DNA from: Aeromicrobium sp.
GTDB lineage: Bacteria; Actinomycetota; Actinomycetes; Propionibacteriales; Nocardioidaceae
Length of the DNA stretch: 35,008 bases
Direction: 5' to 3'
NCBI GenBank assembly: GCA_008017265.1
Contig: SSHC01000105.1
Location: 1-35,008 of the forward strand
Of this stretch, positions 1-7,403 are shown piece by piece. Position 1 is the first letter of the stretch. The number at the start of each line of letters is the position of its first letter. The notes under the pieces are model-generated. The model had not been told where the DNA came from. It saw only the letters and a program-made list of their open reading frames with translations, and did no database searches. Made by a program: the position numbers and the translations under genes.

Positions 1-1272
1 ATCCCCGGCGGCGTGCAACACAACCTCGCGTTCAACTACCCGTTCCCGCTCGCCATCGACAAAGCCGAAGGCGCACACCTGGTAGACCGCGACGGCAACA
101 CCTACATCGACTTCCTGCAAGCTGGCGGCCCCACGATCCTGGGCAGCAACTACGCCCCAGTGAACGAGAAGGTCGCTGAAGTCATCCGCGAATCAGGTCC
201 GGTCACGGGCCTGTTCCACGAATACGAACTCAAACTCGCCGAATCGATCCACCGCTACATGCCGCATATCGAGATGTATCGCGCGCTGGGTTCGGGCACC
301 GAAGCCGTCATGGCCGCTGTGCGCGGTGCTCGCGCTTACACGGGCAAGAAGGTCGTCATCAAACTGGGCGGCGCCTACCACGGTTGGTCCGATTCGATGG
401 TTTACGGCCTGCGCGTTCCGGGCACGTTCCGCCTGAACGCGAAAGGCATCCCGTTCGCCACCACCAGCAGCACGCGCGAATCGTTCCCACACGATTTGGG
501 CCAACTGCGTCGCAAACTCATGGAGAACCGCGCACGTGGCGGAACCGCTGCCGTCATCGTTGAACCGCTCGGCCCTGAGTCGGGCACACGTCCCGTCCCG
601 TTCGACTTCAACGCTGGCGTGCGCGAATTGTGTGACGAGTTCGGTGCGATGTTGATCTTCGACGAGGTCGTCACCGGTTTCCGCATCGGTATGGGCGGCG
701 CGGCCGGCTACTTTGGCGTCACCCCTGATCTGACCGTCCTAGGCAAGGCGGTTTCGGGCGGCTACCCGATGGCCGGTGGCGTCGGCGGTAGCGCCGAAGT
801 GATGAGTGCATTCGGTTCGGGCCTCGACGGCAAATCCGGCTCGCACATCCAGGTCGGCGGCACGCTGTCGGCCAACCCCTTGTCGAGCGCAGCCGGTCAC
901 TTCGCGATCGAAGAAATGGCACGCACCAACGCGCCAGTCATTGCCGGTCGCGCTGGCGATCGCCTCACCCGCGGACTACAGCGCCTCATCGACAAGCACG
1001 GCTTGCCATATGTCGCCTACAACCAAGGTTCAATCGTGCACTTGGAGTCAAGCGGCGTCATGTTGCTCGACATGAAGAACCCCGTCAAGCTCCTCAAAGA
1101 AAACAAGCCACGCAAGCAGTTGATGGAACACTTGGGTGCGGCCTATGCCTCGCGCGGGCTCATCACGCTGGCAGGCTCACGCCTATACACCTCGATGGCC
1201 CACACCGACGAGATCATCGATGACGCGTTGGCTCGCTTCGACGAAGTGTTCTCAAGGATCGAAGGCGTCTGA
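1..1272 (+). CDS. Class III aminotransferase, glutamate-1-semialdehyde aminomutase-like (5' partial)
   Basis: A PLP-dependent fold type I enzyme of the class III aminotransferase / HemL group. The frame is open to the first base and reads IPGGVQHNLA, the usual N-terminal family motif, so the GTG at 13 used by the ORF track is an internal Val codon and the true start lies outside the window. Visible motifs are GSGTEAVMAAVRGAR (cofactor phosphate region), YHGWSD, FDEVVTGFR (Asp contacting the pyridine nitrogen) and LGKAVSGGYP with the Schiff-base Lys. The C-terminus looks complete. An FGGY kinase follows 50 bases later on the same strand, which suggests a catabolic gene set rather than haem synthesis. 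HemL itself cannot be excluded without the neighbours upstream. The substrate is unknown. Confidence 0.85.
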   Translation: MPGGVQHNLAFNYPFPLAIDKAEGAHLVDRDGNTYIDFLQAGGPTILGSNYAPVNEKVAEVIRESGPVTGLFHEYELKLAESIHRYMPHIEMYRALGSGTEAVMAAVRGARAYTGKKVVIKLGGAYHGWSDSMVYGLRVPGTFRLNAKGIPFATTSSTRESFPHDLGQLRRKLMENRARGGTAAVIVEPLGPESGTRPVPFDFNAGVRELCDEFGAMLIFDEVVTGFRIGMGGAAGYFGVTPDLTVLGKAVSGGYPMAGGVGGSAEVMSAFGSGLDGKSGSHIQVGGTLSANPLSSAAGHFAIEEMARTNAPVIAGRAGDRLTRGLQRLIDKHGLPYVAYNQGSIVHLESSGVMLLDMKNPVKLLKENKPRKQLMEHLGAAYASRGLITLAGSRLYTSMAHTDEIIDDALARFDEVFSRIEGV

Positions 1273-1285
1273 GGGGTGAGCCGAG

Positions 1286-1291
1286 TAGGCT
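1286..1291 (+). promoter_or_regulatory. Putative -10 element TAGGCT of the FGGY kinase
   Basis: TAGGCT lies in the gap after the aminotransferase stop. Transcription starting 7-8 bases later would leave a leader of about 24 bases carrying the AAGGAG ribosome site. The same hexamer precedes several other genes here. No convincing -35 was seen. Confidence 0.4.
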
Positions 1292-1322
1292 CGTGTCCCT
1301 GCGGTGAGTCGAAGGAGCACGC

Positions 1323-2906
1323 ATGACCCGGTACGTTGTGGGCGTCGATTTGGGCACGAGTGGCCCGAAGGTTGCCTTGGTGACCACTCAAGGCGAGGTC
1401 GTCGATCACGATACCGAGAAGGTGAGCCTGACGCTGCTGCCTGAAGGCGGAGCAGAGCAAGACCCTGACGAGTGGTGGCACGCCATCGTCGTCTCAACCC
1501 GACGGTTGATCGACCGCAATCCGGAGGCGGCCACGCAGGTTGCGGCGCTCTGCATGAGCAGCCAGTGGGGCGGGCTCGTTCCCGTTGATGCAACCGGCAA
1601 CCACCTGCACAACGCGATCATCTGGATGGACGCGCGCGGCGTGGAATACGCCGAGGAACTCACTTCGGGTGGCATCACGATTCCTGGCGCTGGCTACAAC
1701 GCCTGGGCGCTTCGCCATTGGATCAGCCGCACCGGAGGCGTTCCGTCGCGCAGCGGTAAGGATCCCGTGGGTCAGGCCCAATTCTTGTTCCACGACCGCC
1801 CCGATGTGTATGCGGCGACCGCCTATCTGCTCGATGTTCCCGAATACCTCACGATGCGCGCGTGCGGGCGTGCCGTCGCGGGCTACGACACGTCGGCGCT
1901 GCGCTGGAGCACCGATAATCGCGACCCGTCTCATGTGCGGTGGGATCCGAAGTTGGTGAAACGTTCACGGCTCGACATGTCCAAACTGCCAGAACTCGTT
2001 CCACCTGCGTCAGTCGTTGGCACGCTGTTGCCCGAGGTGGCTGCCGAGTTGGGTTTGAGCACCGAAGTGAAGGTAGTTGCCGGTACTGGCGACACCACGT
2101 CGGCTGCTATCGGTGCGGGCGCCGTCGCGGACTATGCCGGACACCTCTACATCGGCACCTCGGCCTGGTTGACCGCTCACGTTCCCTATAAGCGAACGGA
2201 CGTGCTGAACGGTATTGCTTCGCTGCCGGCTGTGGTACCGGATCGCTATTGGATTGCGACTGTGCAGGAAGCTGCCGGCAAGGCGATCGAGTGGCTGATC
2301 GATAACGTCGTTTATCCCGAAGATGGAATGCTGGAAGATGGCCCCCGGCCCGTTGACGCTCTTGAACGCCTCAACGCGCTCGCGGAAAGCGCCCCGCCTG
2401 GCAGTAACGGCGTGTTGTTCGCGCCGTGGCTCAACGGCGAACGCACTCCGGTCGATGATCCGTACGTGCGTGGTGGCTGGCACAACGTGTCGCTGAGCAC
2501 CACGCGCGCAGACTTGGCCCGAGCCACCTTTGAGGGGATCGCTTTGAACGTGCGTTGGATGAAAGAGACCGTGGAGCGGTTTACCCGTAAGGAAATGCCC
2601 CACGGTTTCAGTTCTTTGACGTTCATTGGCGGCGGTGCGAAGTCGCCGTTGTGGTGCCAAGTGTTGGCCGATGTGCTCGGCTGTTCGATCAACCAAGCGA
2701 AAGATCCCGTGTTGGCGAACGCCCGCGGCGCCGGGCTGATTGCTTCGGTGGGTATCGGCGAAATCACCTGGGACGAGATTGCCGGCCGGGTCGAGATCGA
2801 GGAAGTGTTCCACCCCGATCCGAACCGCAAAGACCTCTACGACCGCCAGTTCTTGCGGTTCCGCGAGATGTATCGCAAGACCCGGAAACTCTCGCTCGAA
2901 AAGTAA
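1323..2906 (+). CDS. FGGY-family carbohydrate kinase (xylulokinase-like)
   Basis: A 527-residue ATP-dependent sugar or polyol kinase of the FGGY family. The N-terminus VVGVDLGTSGPKVALV is the phosphate-1 ATP-binding loop of the actin-like fold. WMDARG and GTGDTTSAAIGAGAV follow in the middle, and the C-terminal FIGGGAKSPLWCQVLADVLG is the adenosine-binding motif. Length is normal for the family (about 500). The start is set by GAAGGAG seven bases before ATG. Family members act on xylulose, ribulose, glycerol, gluconate and other polyols; xylulokinase is the nearest impression, but the substrate cannot be read from sequence. Pairing with the class III aminotransferase upstream suggests a small catabolic operon that continues to the left of the window. 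Confidence 0.88.
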   Translation: MTRYVVGVDLGTSGPKVALVTTQGEVVDHDTEKVSLTLLPEGGAEQDPDEWWHAIVVSTRRLIDRNPEAATQVAALCMSSQWGGLVPVDATGNHLHNAIIWMDARGVEYAEELTSGGITIPGAGYNAWALRHWISRTGGVPSRSGKDPVGQAQFLFHDRPDVYAATAYLLDVPEYLTMRACGRAVAGYDTSALRWSTDNRDPSHVRWDPKLVKRSRLDMSKLPELVPPASVVGTLLPEVAAELGLSTEVKVVAGTGDTTSAAIGAGAVADYAGHLYIGTSAWLTAHVPYKRTDVLNGIASLPAVVPDRYWIATVQEAAGKAIEWLIDNVVYPEDGMLEDGPRPVDALERLNALAESAPPGSNGVLFAPWLNGERTPVDDPYVRGGWHNVSLSTTRADLARATFEGIALNVRWMKETVERFTRKEMPHGFSSLTFIGGGAKSPLWCQVLADVLGCSINQAKDPVLANARGAGLIASVGIGEITWDEIAGRVEIEEVFHPDPNRKDLYDRQFLRFREMYRKTRKLSLEK

Positions 2907-2930
2907 CGAGTGCCTGCAGTTTGGGCGGTT

Positions 2931-3191
2931 TCAGTTGCTGGCGGTACTTGAACCGTCGGCAACTGCGCCTTCGGAAGCTGTGCCGGCGGTTGCGTCGCTT
3001 TCGGTGCCTTCGCGCTCGGCCCACATCGCGTTGTTCTTGCGTGAGACGCGAACGAACGACCACATCAAAAGAACACCAGCGATGCAGAATGCGAGAGTGA
3101 ATCCACCAGCAAGCCAACCGATCGGTTCGCTGCCATCAGGTGCGACCGCGTCGCGTGCGGCAAACGTGGCCGCAAGAAAACTATTCAACAC
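2931..3191 (-). CDS. Small single-pass membrane protein, unknown function
   Basis: An 86-residue protein I do not recognise. One hydrophobic segment (about residues 24-45, IGWLAGGFTLAFCIAGVLLMWSFV) is followed by a basic stretch (RVSRKN) and a Ser/Thr/Ala/Gly/Glu-rich, probably disordered cytoplasmic tail. This suggests an N-out, C-in small membrane protein. The start is GTG at 3191, placed exactly 6 bases after TAGGCT, which fits a leaderless mRNA and supports the gene being real. It converges on the FGGY kinase with 24 bases between stops and no clear terminator. Comparable short membrane proteins are common in actinobacteria and are mostly uncharacterised. Confidence 0.6.
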   Translation of the reverse strand: MLNSFLAATFAARDAVAPDGSEPIGWLAGGFTLAFCIAGVLLMWSFVRVSRKNNAMWAEREGTESDATAGTASEGAVADGSSTASN

Positions 3192-3197
3192 CCCTAC

Positions 3198-3203
3198 AGC
3201 CTA
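3198..3203 (-). promoter_or_regulatory. Putative -10 TAGGCT of the small membrane protein gene
   Basis: TAGGCT on the minus strand ends 6 bases before the GTG start at 3191, so transcription probably begins at the start codon. No -35 is evident. Confidence 0.5.
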
Positions 3204-3259
3204 ACCCTTGAAGAAAACAAAGCGATCGGAAATTCCGGCTCGCGAACATTGACAACGTC

Positions 3260-3541
3260 TTAACCCGTGGCAACCAAGCGAACGACGTGAGGGATCCCAA
3301 CCGCACGTTCTTGGGCTAGATCGTAGGCCGACTGCAGATCAAGCCATGTTTTCGCTGTGCTGACTCCCGCCTCTTCTAATCGAATGGCGAGATTGGGGCT
3401 AATCCGCGCATGACAATGGAGCACACGACTCAATGTCACACGCGAAACACCCAAGCGTGCAGCAACTTCACCAACAGTCAGGTCTAACTCGGCGAGGACG
3501 TCTTCACGAAGGATCTCACCTGGATGCGCGGGGGCCTTCAT
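3260..3541 (-). CDS. higA: HigA-type antitoxin (XRE family)
   Basis: A small helix-turn-helix protein of the HigA antitoxin family, expected to bind and neutralise the HigB-type toxin encoded just upstream and to repress the operon. The start MKAPAHPGEILREDVL is the family's typical N-terminus. The HTH covers TVGEVAARLGVSRVTLSRVLHCHARISPNLAIRLEEA (about residues 23-60), followed by TWLDLQSAYDLAQ. I chose ATG 3541 over the track start at 3556 because GAGGA lies 8 bases before it and the conserved N-terminus begins there; ATG 3547 remains possible. The toxin stop is only about 20 bases upstream, so the pair is co-transcribed in the toxin-first order usual for higBA. Length (93 residues) is normal. 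Confidence 0.88.
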   Translation of the reverse strand: MKAPAHPGEILREDVLAELDLTVGEVAARLGVSRVTLSRVLHCHARISPNLAIRLEEAGVSTAKTWLDLQSAYDLAQERAVGIPHVVRLVATG

Positions 3542-3559
3542 CACCATGTTCCTCATTCC

Positions 3560-3838
3560 TCAGTGATAATCCTGATAGTCGACGAGTTCAACATCCCCAT
3601 CGATGAACCGAAAAGTAACCCGCCAATTTCCGCTGACCCTGACCGACCAATAGCCCATGAGGTCACCTCTCAATGGGTGCGTACGGAAACCGGGGATGGC
3701 CAAGTCGCGGGGATGCGAAGCGACATCAAGAACCGACAGAATTCTCCGCAACTTAGATACATGCTCGGCTTGCACCCCTCTCCAACGACCGGTCTCATAT
3801 AAGTCTTGCAGCCCTTTATGCCGAAAACTCACGATCAC
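3560..3838 (-). CDS. higB: HigB-type toxin (RelE/ParE superfamily mRNA interferase)
   Basis: A RelE-fold toxin of the HigB family, which cleaves mRNA at the ribosome until bound by HigA. From GTG 3838 the protein reads VIVSFRHKGLQDLYETG, the family's typical N-terminus. It continues with a basic helix (KLRRILSVLDVA), then FRTHPLRGDLMGYWSVRVSGNWRVTFRF and a C-terminal VELVDYQDYH that match the usual HigB core. The track start at 3877 is a TTG that would add 13 residues absent from relatives, so I prefer the internal GTG, although no strong ribosome site precedes it. Length of about 92 residues is normal. The toxin looks intact. An inverted repeat just upstream is a likely operator. Confidence 0.88.
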   Translation of the reverse strand: MIVSFRHKGLQDLYETGRWRGVQAEHVSKLRRILSVLDVASHPRDLAIPGFRTHPLRGDLMGYWSVRVSGNWRVTFRFIDGDVELVDYQDYH

Positions 3839-3850
3839 AGGACACCCCAG

Positions 3851-3875
3851 CGTATCGCGTATCGCAACACGATAC
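3851..3875. promoter_or_regulatory. Candidate higBA operator: GTATCG-N5-CGATAC with repeated CGTATCG
   Basis: GTATCG at 3859-3864 and CGATAC at 3870-3875 form a 6-base inverted repeat around a 5-base spacer. A second CGTATCG copy directly abuts at 3851-3857. The cluster sits immediately upstream of the toxin start and just downstream of a possible minus-strand -10 (TACATA near 3884-3889). That is where a HigA or HigBA complex would repress. The promoter assignment is weak. Confidence 0.45.
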
Positions 3876-3877
3876 AA

Positions 3878-4079
3878 GTTGCTTTATGTACAACACTCAC
3901 TATCAGCCCCTGAAATTTCGATTACACCTAGGCGCGCATGGTGCCACATGGCCCAAGTTCCCATCCAAACAATTCACACTTTTCGACACAGTGTGAAGCG
4001 GAATAACCGACGGAGTCGGTACAGCCTAAGTCGCCAATCGCCAGACAAAGCTAGCGCCGGGGCAAGGATGGCCGCTGAA
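3878..4079. other. Intergenic region, no gene seen
   Basis: About 200 bases between the toxin and the Cys-rich protein. It is richer in A/T than its surroundings. The only useful content I see is the likely higBA promoter at its left end. The track ORFs crossing it have no recognisable protein content. Confidence 0.5.
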
Positions 4080-4271
4080 TCAGCGACCCGTCAACTTCGC
4101 CCAGAAGCCGCCACCCGACTTAGCTGCAGCGGCCGCTTCAAGTTGTTGCTTGGTGTGCTTGCCGTTGCACCATTGGCCGGCCGGCACCGAGCGCTTAACT
4201 TGGTCGATATGTTGACCGCATCCGCGCCAGGTCGTCTTTCCGCAGGTCTTGCACTTTGCTGCTGAACACAT
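4080..4271 (-). CDS. Short Cys-rich conserved protein
   Basis: A 63-residue protein beginning MCSAAKCKTCGKTTWRGCGQHIDQV. It carries six Cys or His pairs typical of a small zinc-binding knuckle: CxxxxCxxC at residues 2-10, then GCGQH and WCNGKH. The tail is an Ala/Lys linker ending GGGFWAKLTGR. The track ORF begins far upstream at 4439, inside the divergent reductase. ATG 4271 is right because GAGGAG sits 5 bases before it and the Cys-rich core starts there. Similar short proteins are familiar from actinobacterial genomes, but I know no established function. It is divergent from the Cdr-rhodanese gene with a CsoR/CstR-type palindrome between the two starts, so it may be in the same thiol or metal regulon (inference). 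Confidence 0.75.
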   Translation of the reverse strand: MCSAAKCKTCGKTTWRGCGQHIDQVKRSVPAGQWCNGKHTKQQLEAAAAAKSGGGFWAKLTGR

Positions 4272-4293
4272 ATGGACTCCTCGTGTTGATTTG

Positions 4294-4309
4294 ATACCCC
4301 TAGGGGTAT
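4294..4309. promoter_or_regulatory. CsoR/CstR-type operator ATACCCCTAGGGGTAT
   Basis: A perfect 16-base palindrome with the CCCC/GGGG core known for operators of the CsoR family (copper-sensing CsoR and persulfide-sensing CstR). It lies between divergent genes, 11 bases before the ATG at 4321, and touches a -10-like TACAGT at 4309-4314, so a bound repressor would block that promoter. The rhodanese-type target favours a persulfide sensor. No CsoR-family gene is present in the window. Confidence 0.8.
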
Positions 4310-4314
4310 ACAGT
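4309..4314 (+). promoter_or_regulatory. Putative -10 TACAGT of the Cdr-rhodanese gene
   Basis: TACAGT ends 6 bases before ATG 4321, the spacing seen at other leaderless starts here. Its first base is the last base of the operator palindrome. Confidence 0.5.
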
Positions 4315-4320
4315 AGCAGC

Positions 4321-5970
4321 ATGGTTGAGAACCCACGAATCGTCATCATCGGCGGCGTCGCCGGTGGCATGTCCGCAGCAACACGTCTTCGTCGCCTGAT
4401 GGAGCACGCCTCCATCACCGTTATCGAGCGCAGCGCCAACGTCTCTTATGCAAACTGTGGCCTGCCCTATCACGTGGGCGGCATCATCCCCGAGCGCGAT
4501 TCGCTCTTGCTGCAGACCCCCGAGTCGCTCCACCGCCGCTTCAACCTTGACGTGCGCATCAGCCACGAAGCGAGCAACATCAACCGCGATTCCAAAACAC
4601 TCGATGTGCTCAACCTGCTCACGGGCGAATCAGAAACGCTCGCTTGGGACTACCTCATCTTGTCCCCCGGTGCCCGCCCAGTGCTGCCACCCATCGAAGG
4701 CATCGAGCGCGCCTACACGCTCCGCACCGTTGAAGACGCCGACACGCTCATCGCCGCCAGCGCCGACGCGAAGCGCGTTGTGGTGATGGGTGGAGGATTC
4801 ATCGGCCTGGAACTCGCCGAAAACTTCCGCCACCGCGGCCTAAGCGTCGACCTCGTTGAAGCGGCCCCGCAACTCATGGCCCCGATCGATATCGAAATGG
4901 CTCACTACGTACACGAACACATGGCCGAAAACGGCGTCAACGTGCACCTCGACAGTCGTGTCACCGCCATTGGCGAACACAGCGTCACCCTCGACAACGG
5001 CGACGTGATCGAGACCGATCTCGTCGTCAGCGCGATCGGTGTGCGCCCCGACTCCAGCATCGCCGACGCCGCTGGCCTCGAAACCAACGAGGTTGGCGCG
5101 ATCAAAGTCGACGCACTCCAACGCACCAACGACCCGGCCATCTTCGCCATCGGTGACGCCACCGAAACCCGCAATGCCAACGGCGACGCCGCCTTCATCC
5201 CGCTCGCCGGCCCCGCCAACCGGCAAGGCCGCCTCGTGGCCGACGTGATTGCTGGCAACACGGTGCGCGTCCCCAATTCGCTCGGTACTTCGATCCTTGG
5301 CGTATTCGGCCTCCAAGTGGCCGCCACCGGCCGCAACGAACGCGTCCTGCGCGCTCAAGGGCAAGAAGTGCGGGTCATTCACACGCACCCGCTCAATCAC
5401 GCTGGCTACCACCCCGGCGCGAAAACCCTGCGGCTCAAACTGATCGTTGACCCAGTCACCGACGACATACTCGGCGCGCAAGCAATCGGAGCCGAAGGTG
5501 CCGACAAGCGCATCGACGTCATCGCGACAGCTATGCGCGGTGGCTTGAAGGCGAGCGACCTCATCGACCTCGATTTGTCTTATGCCCCGCAGTTCGGCAG
5601 CGCAAAAGACCCGGTCAACATGCTCGGCTACATCAACGCCAACCAACACACCGGCGGAAGCACAACGGTGCAATGGCACGAAGTTGATGAGCTTGTTGCA
5701 GCCGGCACTCAACTTATCGACGTCCGCACGCCCGCCGAGTTCGCCGCGAACTCAATCCCCGGTGCGATCAACATCGAACTGGACACCCTGCGCGACCACA
5801 TCGACGAAATCGAACAAGGCGCCATCGTGCATTGTGCGGTCGGCTTGCGCGGCTATCTCGCCACACGCGTCTTGGCTGGCTATGGGATCGAAAGCAGCAA
5901 CCTCGACGGCGGAATCAGCACGTGGACGGCTGGCATCTCGACGAAAAAGCCCGTAGCCGCGAACGCCTAG
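4321..5970 (+). CDS. CoA-disulfide reductase-like flavoprotein with C-terminal rhodanese domain
   Basis: A 549-residue FAD/NAD(P)H disulfide oxidoreductase fused to rhodanese, the architecture of CoA-disulfide reductase / NADH-dependent persulfide reductase enzymes. The N-terminus IVIIGGVAGGMSAATRLRR binds FAD. SYANCGLPYHVGG holds the single redox Cys (about residue 46). VVMGGGFIGLELAE is the NAD(P)H-binding fold, and AIGDATE is the second FAD motif. The rhodanese domain begins near residue 455; VHCAVGLRG contains the active-site Cys (about 505). The track start at 4249 would run through the operator. ATG 4321 has no ribosome site but a -10 at leaderless spacing. Expected role: cytosolic reduction of CoA disulfides, persulfides or polysulfides. 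The operator upstream agrees with induction by reactive sulfur species (inference). Confidence 0.9.
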   Translation: MVENPRIVIIGGVAGGMSAATRLRRLMEHASITVIERSANVSYANCGLPYHVGGIIPERDSLLLQTPESLHRRFNLDVRISHEASNINRDSKTLDVLNLLTGESETLAWDYLILSPGARPVLPPIEGIERAYTLRTVEDADTLIAASADAKRVVVMGGGFIGLELAENFRHRGLSVDLVEAAPQLMAPIDIEMAHYVHEHMAENGVNVHLDSRVTAIGEHSVTLDNGDVIETDLVVSAIGVRPDSSIADAAGLETNEVGAIKVDALQRTNDPAIFAIGDATETRNANGDAAFIPLAGPANRQGRLVADVIAGNTVRVPNSLGTSILGVFGLQVAATGRNERVLRAQGQEVRVIHTHPLNHAGYHPGAKTLRLKLIVDPVTDDILGAQAIGAEGADKRIDVIATAMRGGLKASDLIDLDLSYAPQFGSAKDPVNMLGYINANQHTGGSTTVQWHEVDELVAAGTQLIDVRTPAEFAANSIPGAINIELDTLRDHIDEIEQGAIVHCAVGLRGYLATRVLAGYGIESSNLDGGISTWTAGISTKKPVAANA

Positions 5971-6003
5971 GCGCGGCCAGGCCTGCGTCAGCGCAAGCGC
6001 GCC

Positions 6004-6882
6004 TCAGCGCAAGCCTGCAAACAAGTCGTCCTCCGGCAGGGTCGTCTCCACGAGGCTCGTTACGAGTTCGAAGTCCTCAGTGGGCCACGCTTCAGCCTGC
6101 ACTTCGCGCGGAATCGCGAACCAAAAACCGTGGGGATCGATCTGCGTGGCATGCGCCAAAAGCGCTTCGTCACGCACCTCGAACCAGTCGTCACAGCGCA
6201 CCTTTGTGGTCACGCGCGACTCGTGTGACGGATCAACGTCCCACTTCGCGAGACGATCGGCATAGGGCGACTCAAGGCCATGGCGTTTCATCGCAGCATC
6301 CAGCGCCACGGTGCGCTCGTGCGACCAGCCGTGGTGGTAATACAATTTGCTCACTTGCCAGGCTTCTCCCAAGTCCGGATACCGTTCCGGGTCAGCGGCA
6401 GCCTCAAACGCGTACACGCTGATTTCGTGGCACTTAATGTGATCAGGATGTGGGTAGCCGCCGTTCTCGTCGTACGTCGTCAGCACGTGCGGACGGAACG
6501 AACGAATCAATTTAACGAGCGGTGCAGCTGCTTCTTCGAGCGGCACAAGTGCGAAACACCCCGTGGGCAACGGCGGCTTCGGGTCACCTTCGGGCCAACC
6601 AGAATCCACAAAGCCAAGCCAATCTTGCGAAATCCCGAGAATCTCCCGGGCCCGATCCATCTCTTCACTTCGGATCGACGCAATCAATTCGGGGTTGTCG
6701 ATGATGCCCGGGTGCTCGAAACTGGGATTCAGAATGGAGCCGCGCTCCCCACCCGTACACGTCACCACATGAACGTCGACTCCCTCAGACACGTAACGTG
6801 CCGTCGAAGCCGCACCCTTGCTGGACTCGTCGTCAGGATGGGCGTGAACATGCATCAAACGCAAACCATTGGAATCAACCAC
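6004..6882 (-). CDS. mca: Mycothiol S-conjugate amidase
   Basis: A zinc-dependent LmbE/PIG-L fold amidase that cleaves mycothiol S-conjugates to release mercapturic-acid products for export in thiol detoxification. The N-terminal HVHAHPDDESSKGAA holds zinc ligands and the catalytic Asp; ESSKGAA is typical of Mca rather than the related deacetylase MshB. TYDENGGYPHPDHIKCHEI provides the second metal site. The track start at 7044 would overlap the divergent DUF4307 gene. GTG 6882 gives 292 residues, close to known Mca proteins, and starts just before the conserved core; GGAAAG or AGGGG precede it at usable but not ideal spacing, so the exact start is uncertain. Neighbours DUF4307 and greA are its usual actinobacterial companions. 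Confidence 0.92.
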   Translation of the reverse strand: MVDSNGLRLMHVHAHPDDESSKGAASTARYVSEGVDVHVVTCTGGERGSILNPSFEHPGIIDNPELIASIRSEEMDRAREILGISQDWLGFVDSGWPEGDPKPPLPTGCFALVPLEEAAAPLVKLIRSFRPHVLTTYDENGGYPHPDHIKCHEISVYAFEAAADPERYPDLGEAWQVSKLYYHHGWSHERTVALDAAMKRHGLESPYADRLAKWDVDPSHESRVTTKVRCDDWFEVRDEALLAHATQIDPHGFWFAIPREVQAEAWPTEDFELVTSLVETTLPEDDLFAGLR

Positions 6883-6919
6883 GACCCCTATCTTTCCATG
6901 CGTTTGACACACTAGAACC

Positions 6920-7303
6920 ATGAGCAATCTCGAATCGCGATACGGACGCCACAAGAAGCCCCTGCCGAAGTGGTTTTGGCCCGTGATCGCGGCCATCGGC
7001 GTGAGCCTCGGAGTCGCGTGGGCGGCGTGGTCCGCAGCGAGCAACGATCGTCCGTGGCAGGCCGAAGTGTATGGCTACGAAGTCATCGACGACAACCACA
7101 CGAAAGTCTCCCTGCGCGTCTACCGCAAAGAACCGATCGAAGTGGTGTGCACGGTCTATGCCCAAGCCATTGACAAGGTGTATGTCGGTGAAAAAGAAGT
7201 CGTTATCCCAGCCGATGCGCCAGATCCGACCCGCGTCACCACCACGATTCGCACCCAGTACCGGGCGGTCACCGCGGAGATTCGTTCCTGCGAAGTTCGC
7301 TAA
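6920..7303 (+). CDS. DUF4307 membrane protein
   Basis: A 127-residue protein matching the DUF4307 pattern. It has a short basic cytoplasmic N-terminus (MSNLESRYGRHKKP), one transmembrane segment (about residues 19-42, WFWPVIAAIGVSLGVAWAAW) and an extracytoplasmic domain with TKVSLRVYRKEP, a pair of conserved Cys (VVCTVYAQA and a terminal RSCEVR) and RVTTTIRTQYRA. The family is found in actinobacteria next to mca and greA, as here; its function is unknown. The gene is divergent from mca with about 40 bases between starts. There is no clear ribosome site. A possible -10 is TATCTT at 6889-6894. The two Cys could form a disulfide outside the membrane (inference). Confidence 0.82.
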   Translation: MSNLESRYGRHKKPLPKWFWPVIAAIGVSLGVAWAAWSAASNDRPWQAEVYGYEVIDDNHTKVSLRVYRKEPIEVVCTVYAQAIDKVYVGEKEVVIPADAPDPTRVTTTIRTQYRAVTAEIRSCEVR

Positions 7304-7310
7304 TTTTTGC

Positions 7311-7316
7311 TAAAGT
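7311..7316 (+). promoter_or_regulatory. Putative extended -10 (TGC-TAAAGT) of greA
   Basis: TAAAGT preceded by TGC begins 8 bases after the DUF4307 stop. Transcription from about 7323 would give a leader of about 90 bases that starts with the hairpin at 7325-7348. Confidence 0.4.
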
Positions 7317-7324
7317 AGGAATTT

Positions 7325-7403
7325 CACCCCGGGACAACCCCCGGGGTGCCGCATATTGAGGGGCCGCAAGGCTCACGAACGTTTCCGCGCTTCGGTGCGG
7401 AAA
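7325..7403 (+). promoter_or_regulatory. Structured greA leader with three hairpins
   Basis: Three potential hairpins follow one another. CACCCCGGG/CCCGGGGTG (7325-7348) has nine pairs and a 6-base loop. A short five-pair stem near 7358-7374 has a GCAA (GNRA-type) loop. TTTCCGCGC-TTCG-GTGCGGAAA (7382-7403) has nine pairs with a UUCG loop, and its last bases overlap the AAAGGAG ribosome site of greA. None is followed by a T-run, so a simple terminator is less likely than a leader that affects greA stability or translation. The regulatory role is inferred from sequence alone. Confidence 0.5.

Noticed and set aside
2010-2813. 267-residue minus-strand ORF opposite the FGGY kinase
   Set aside because: Antisense frame of a gene with all family motifs; no ribosome site or -10 near its start.
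4080-4439. 119-residue version of the Cys-rich protein
   Set aside because: It would run through the operator and into the divergent reductase gene; the ribosome site supports ATG 4271.
4840-5712. 290-residue minus-strand ORF opposite the Cdr-rhodanese gene
   Set aside because: Composition is typical of an antisense frame (many Val, Gly, Asp, no recognisable domain) and the plus-strand gene is certain.
6280-6915. 211-residue plus-strand ORF opposite mca
   Set aside because: Antisense frame; Mca metal-site motifs are unambiguous.
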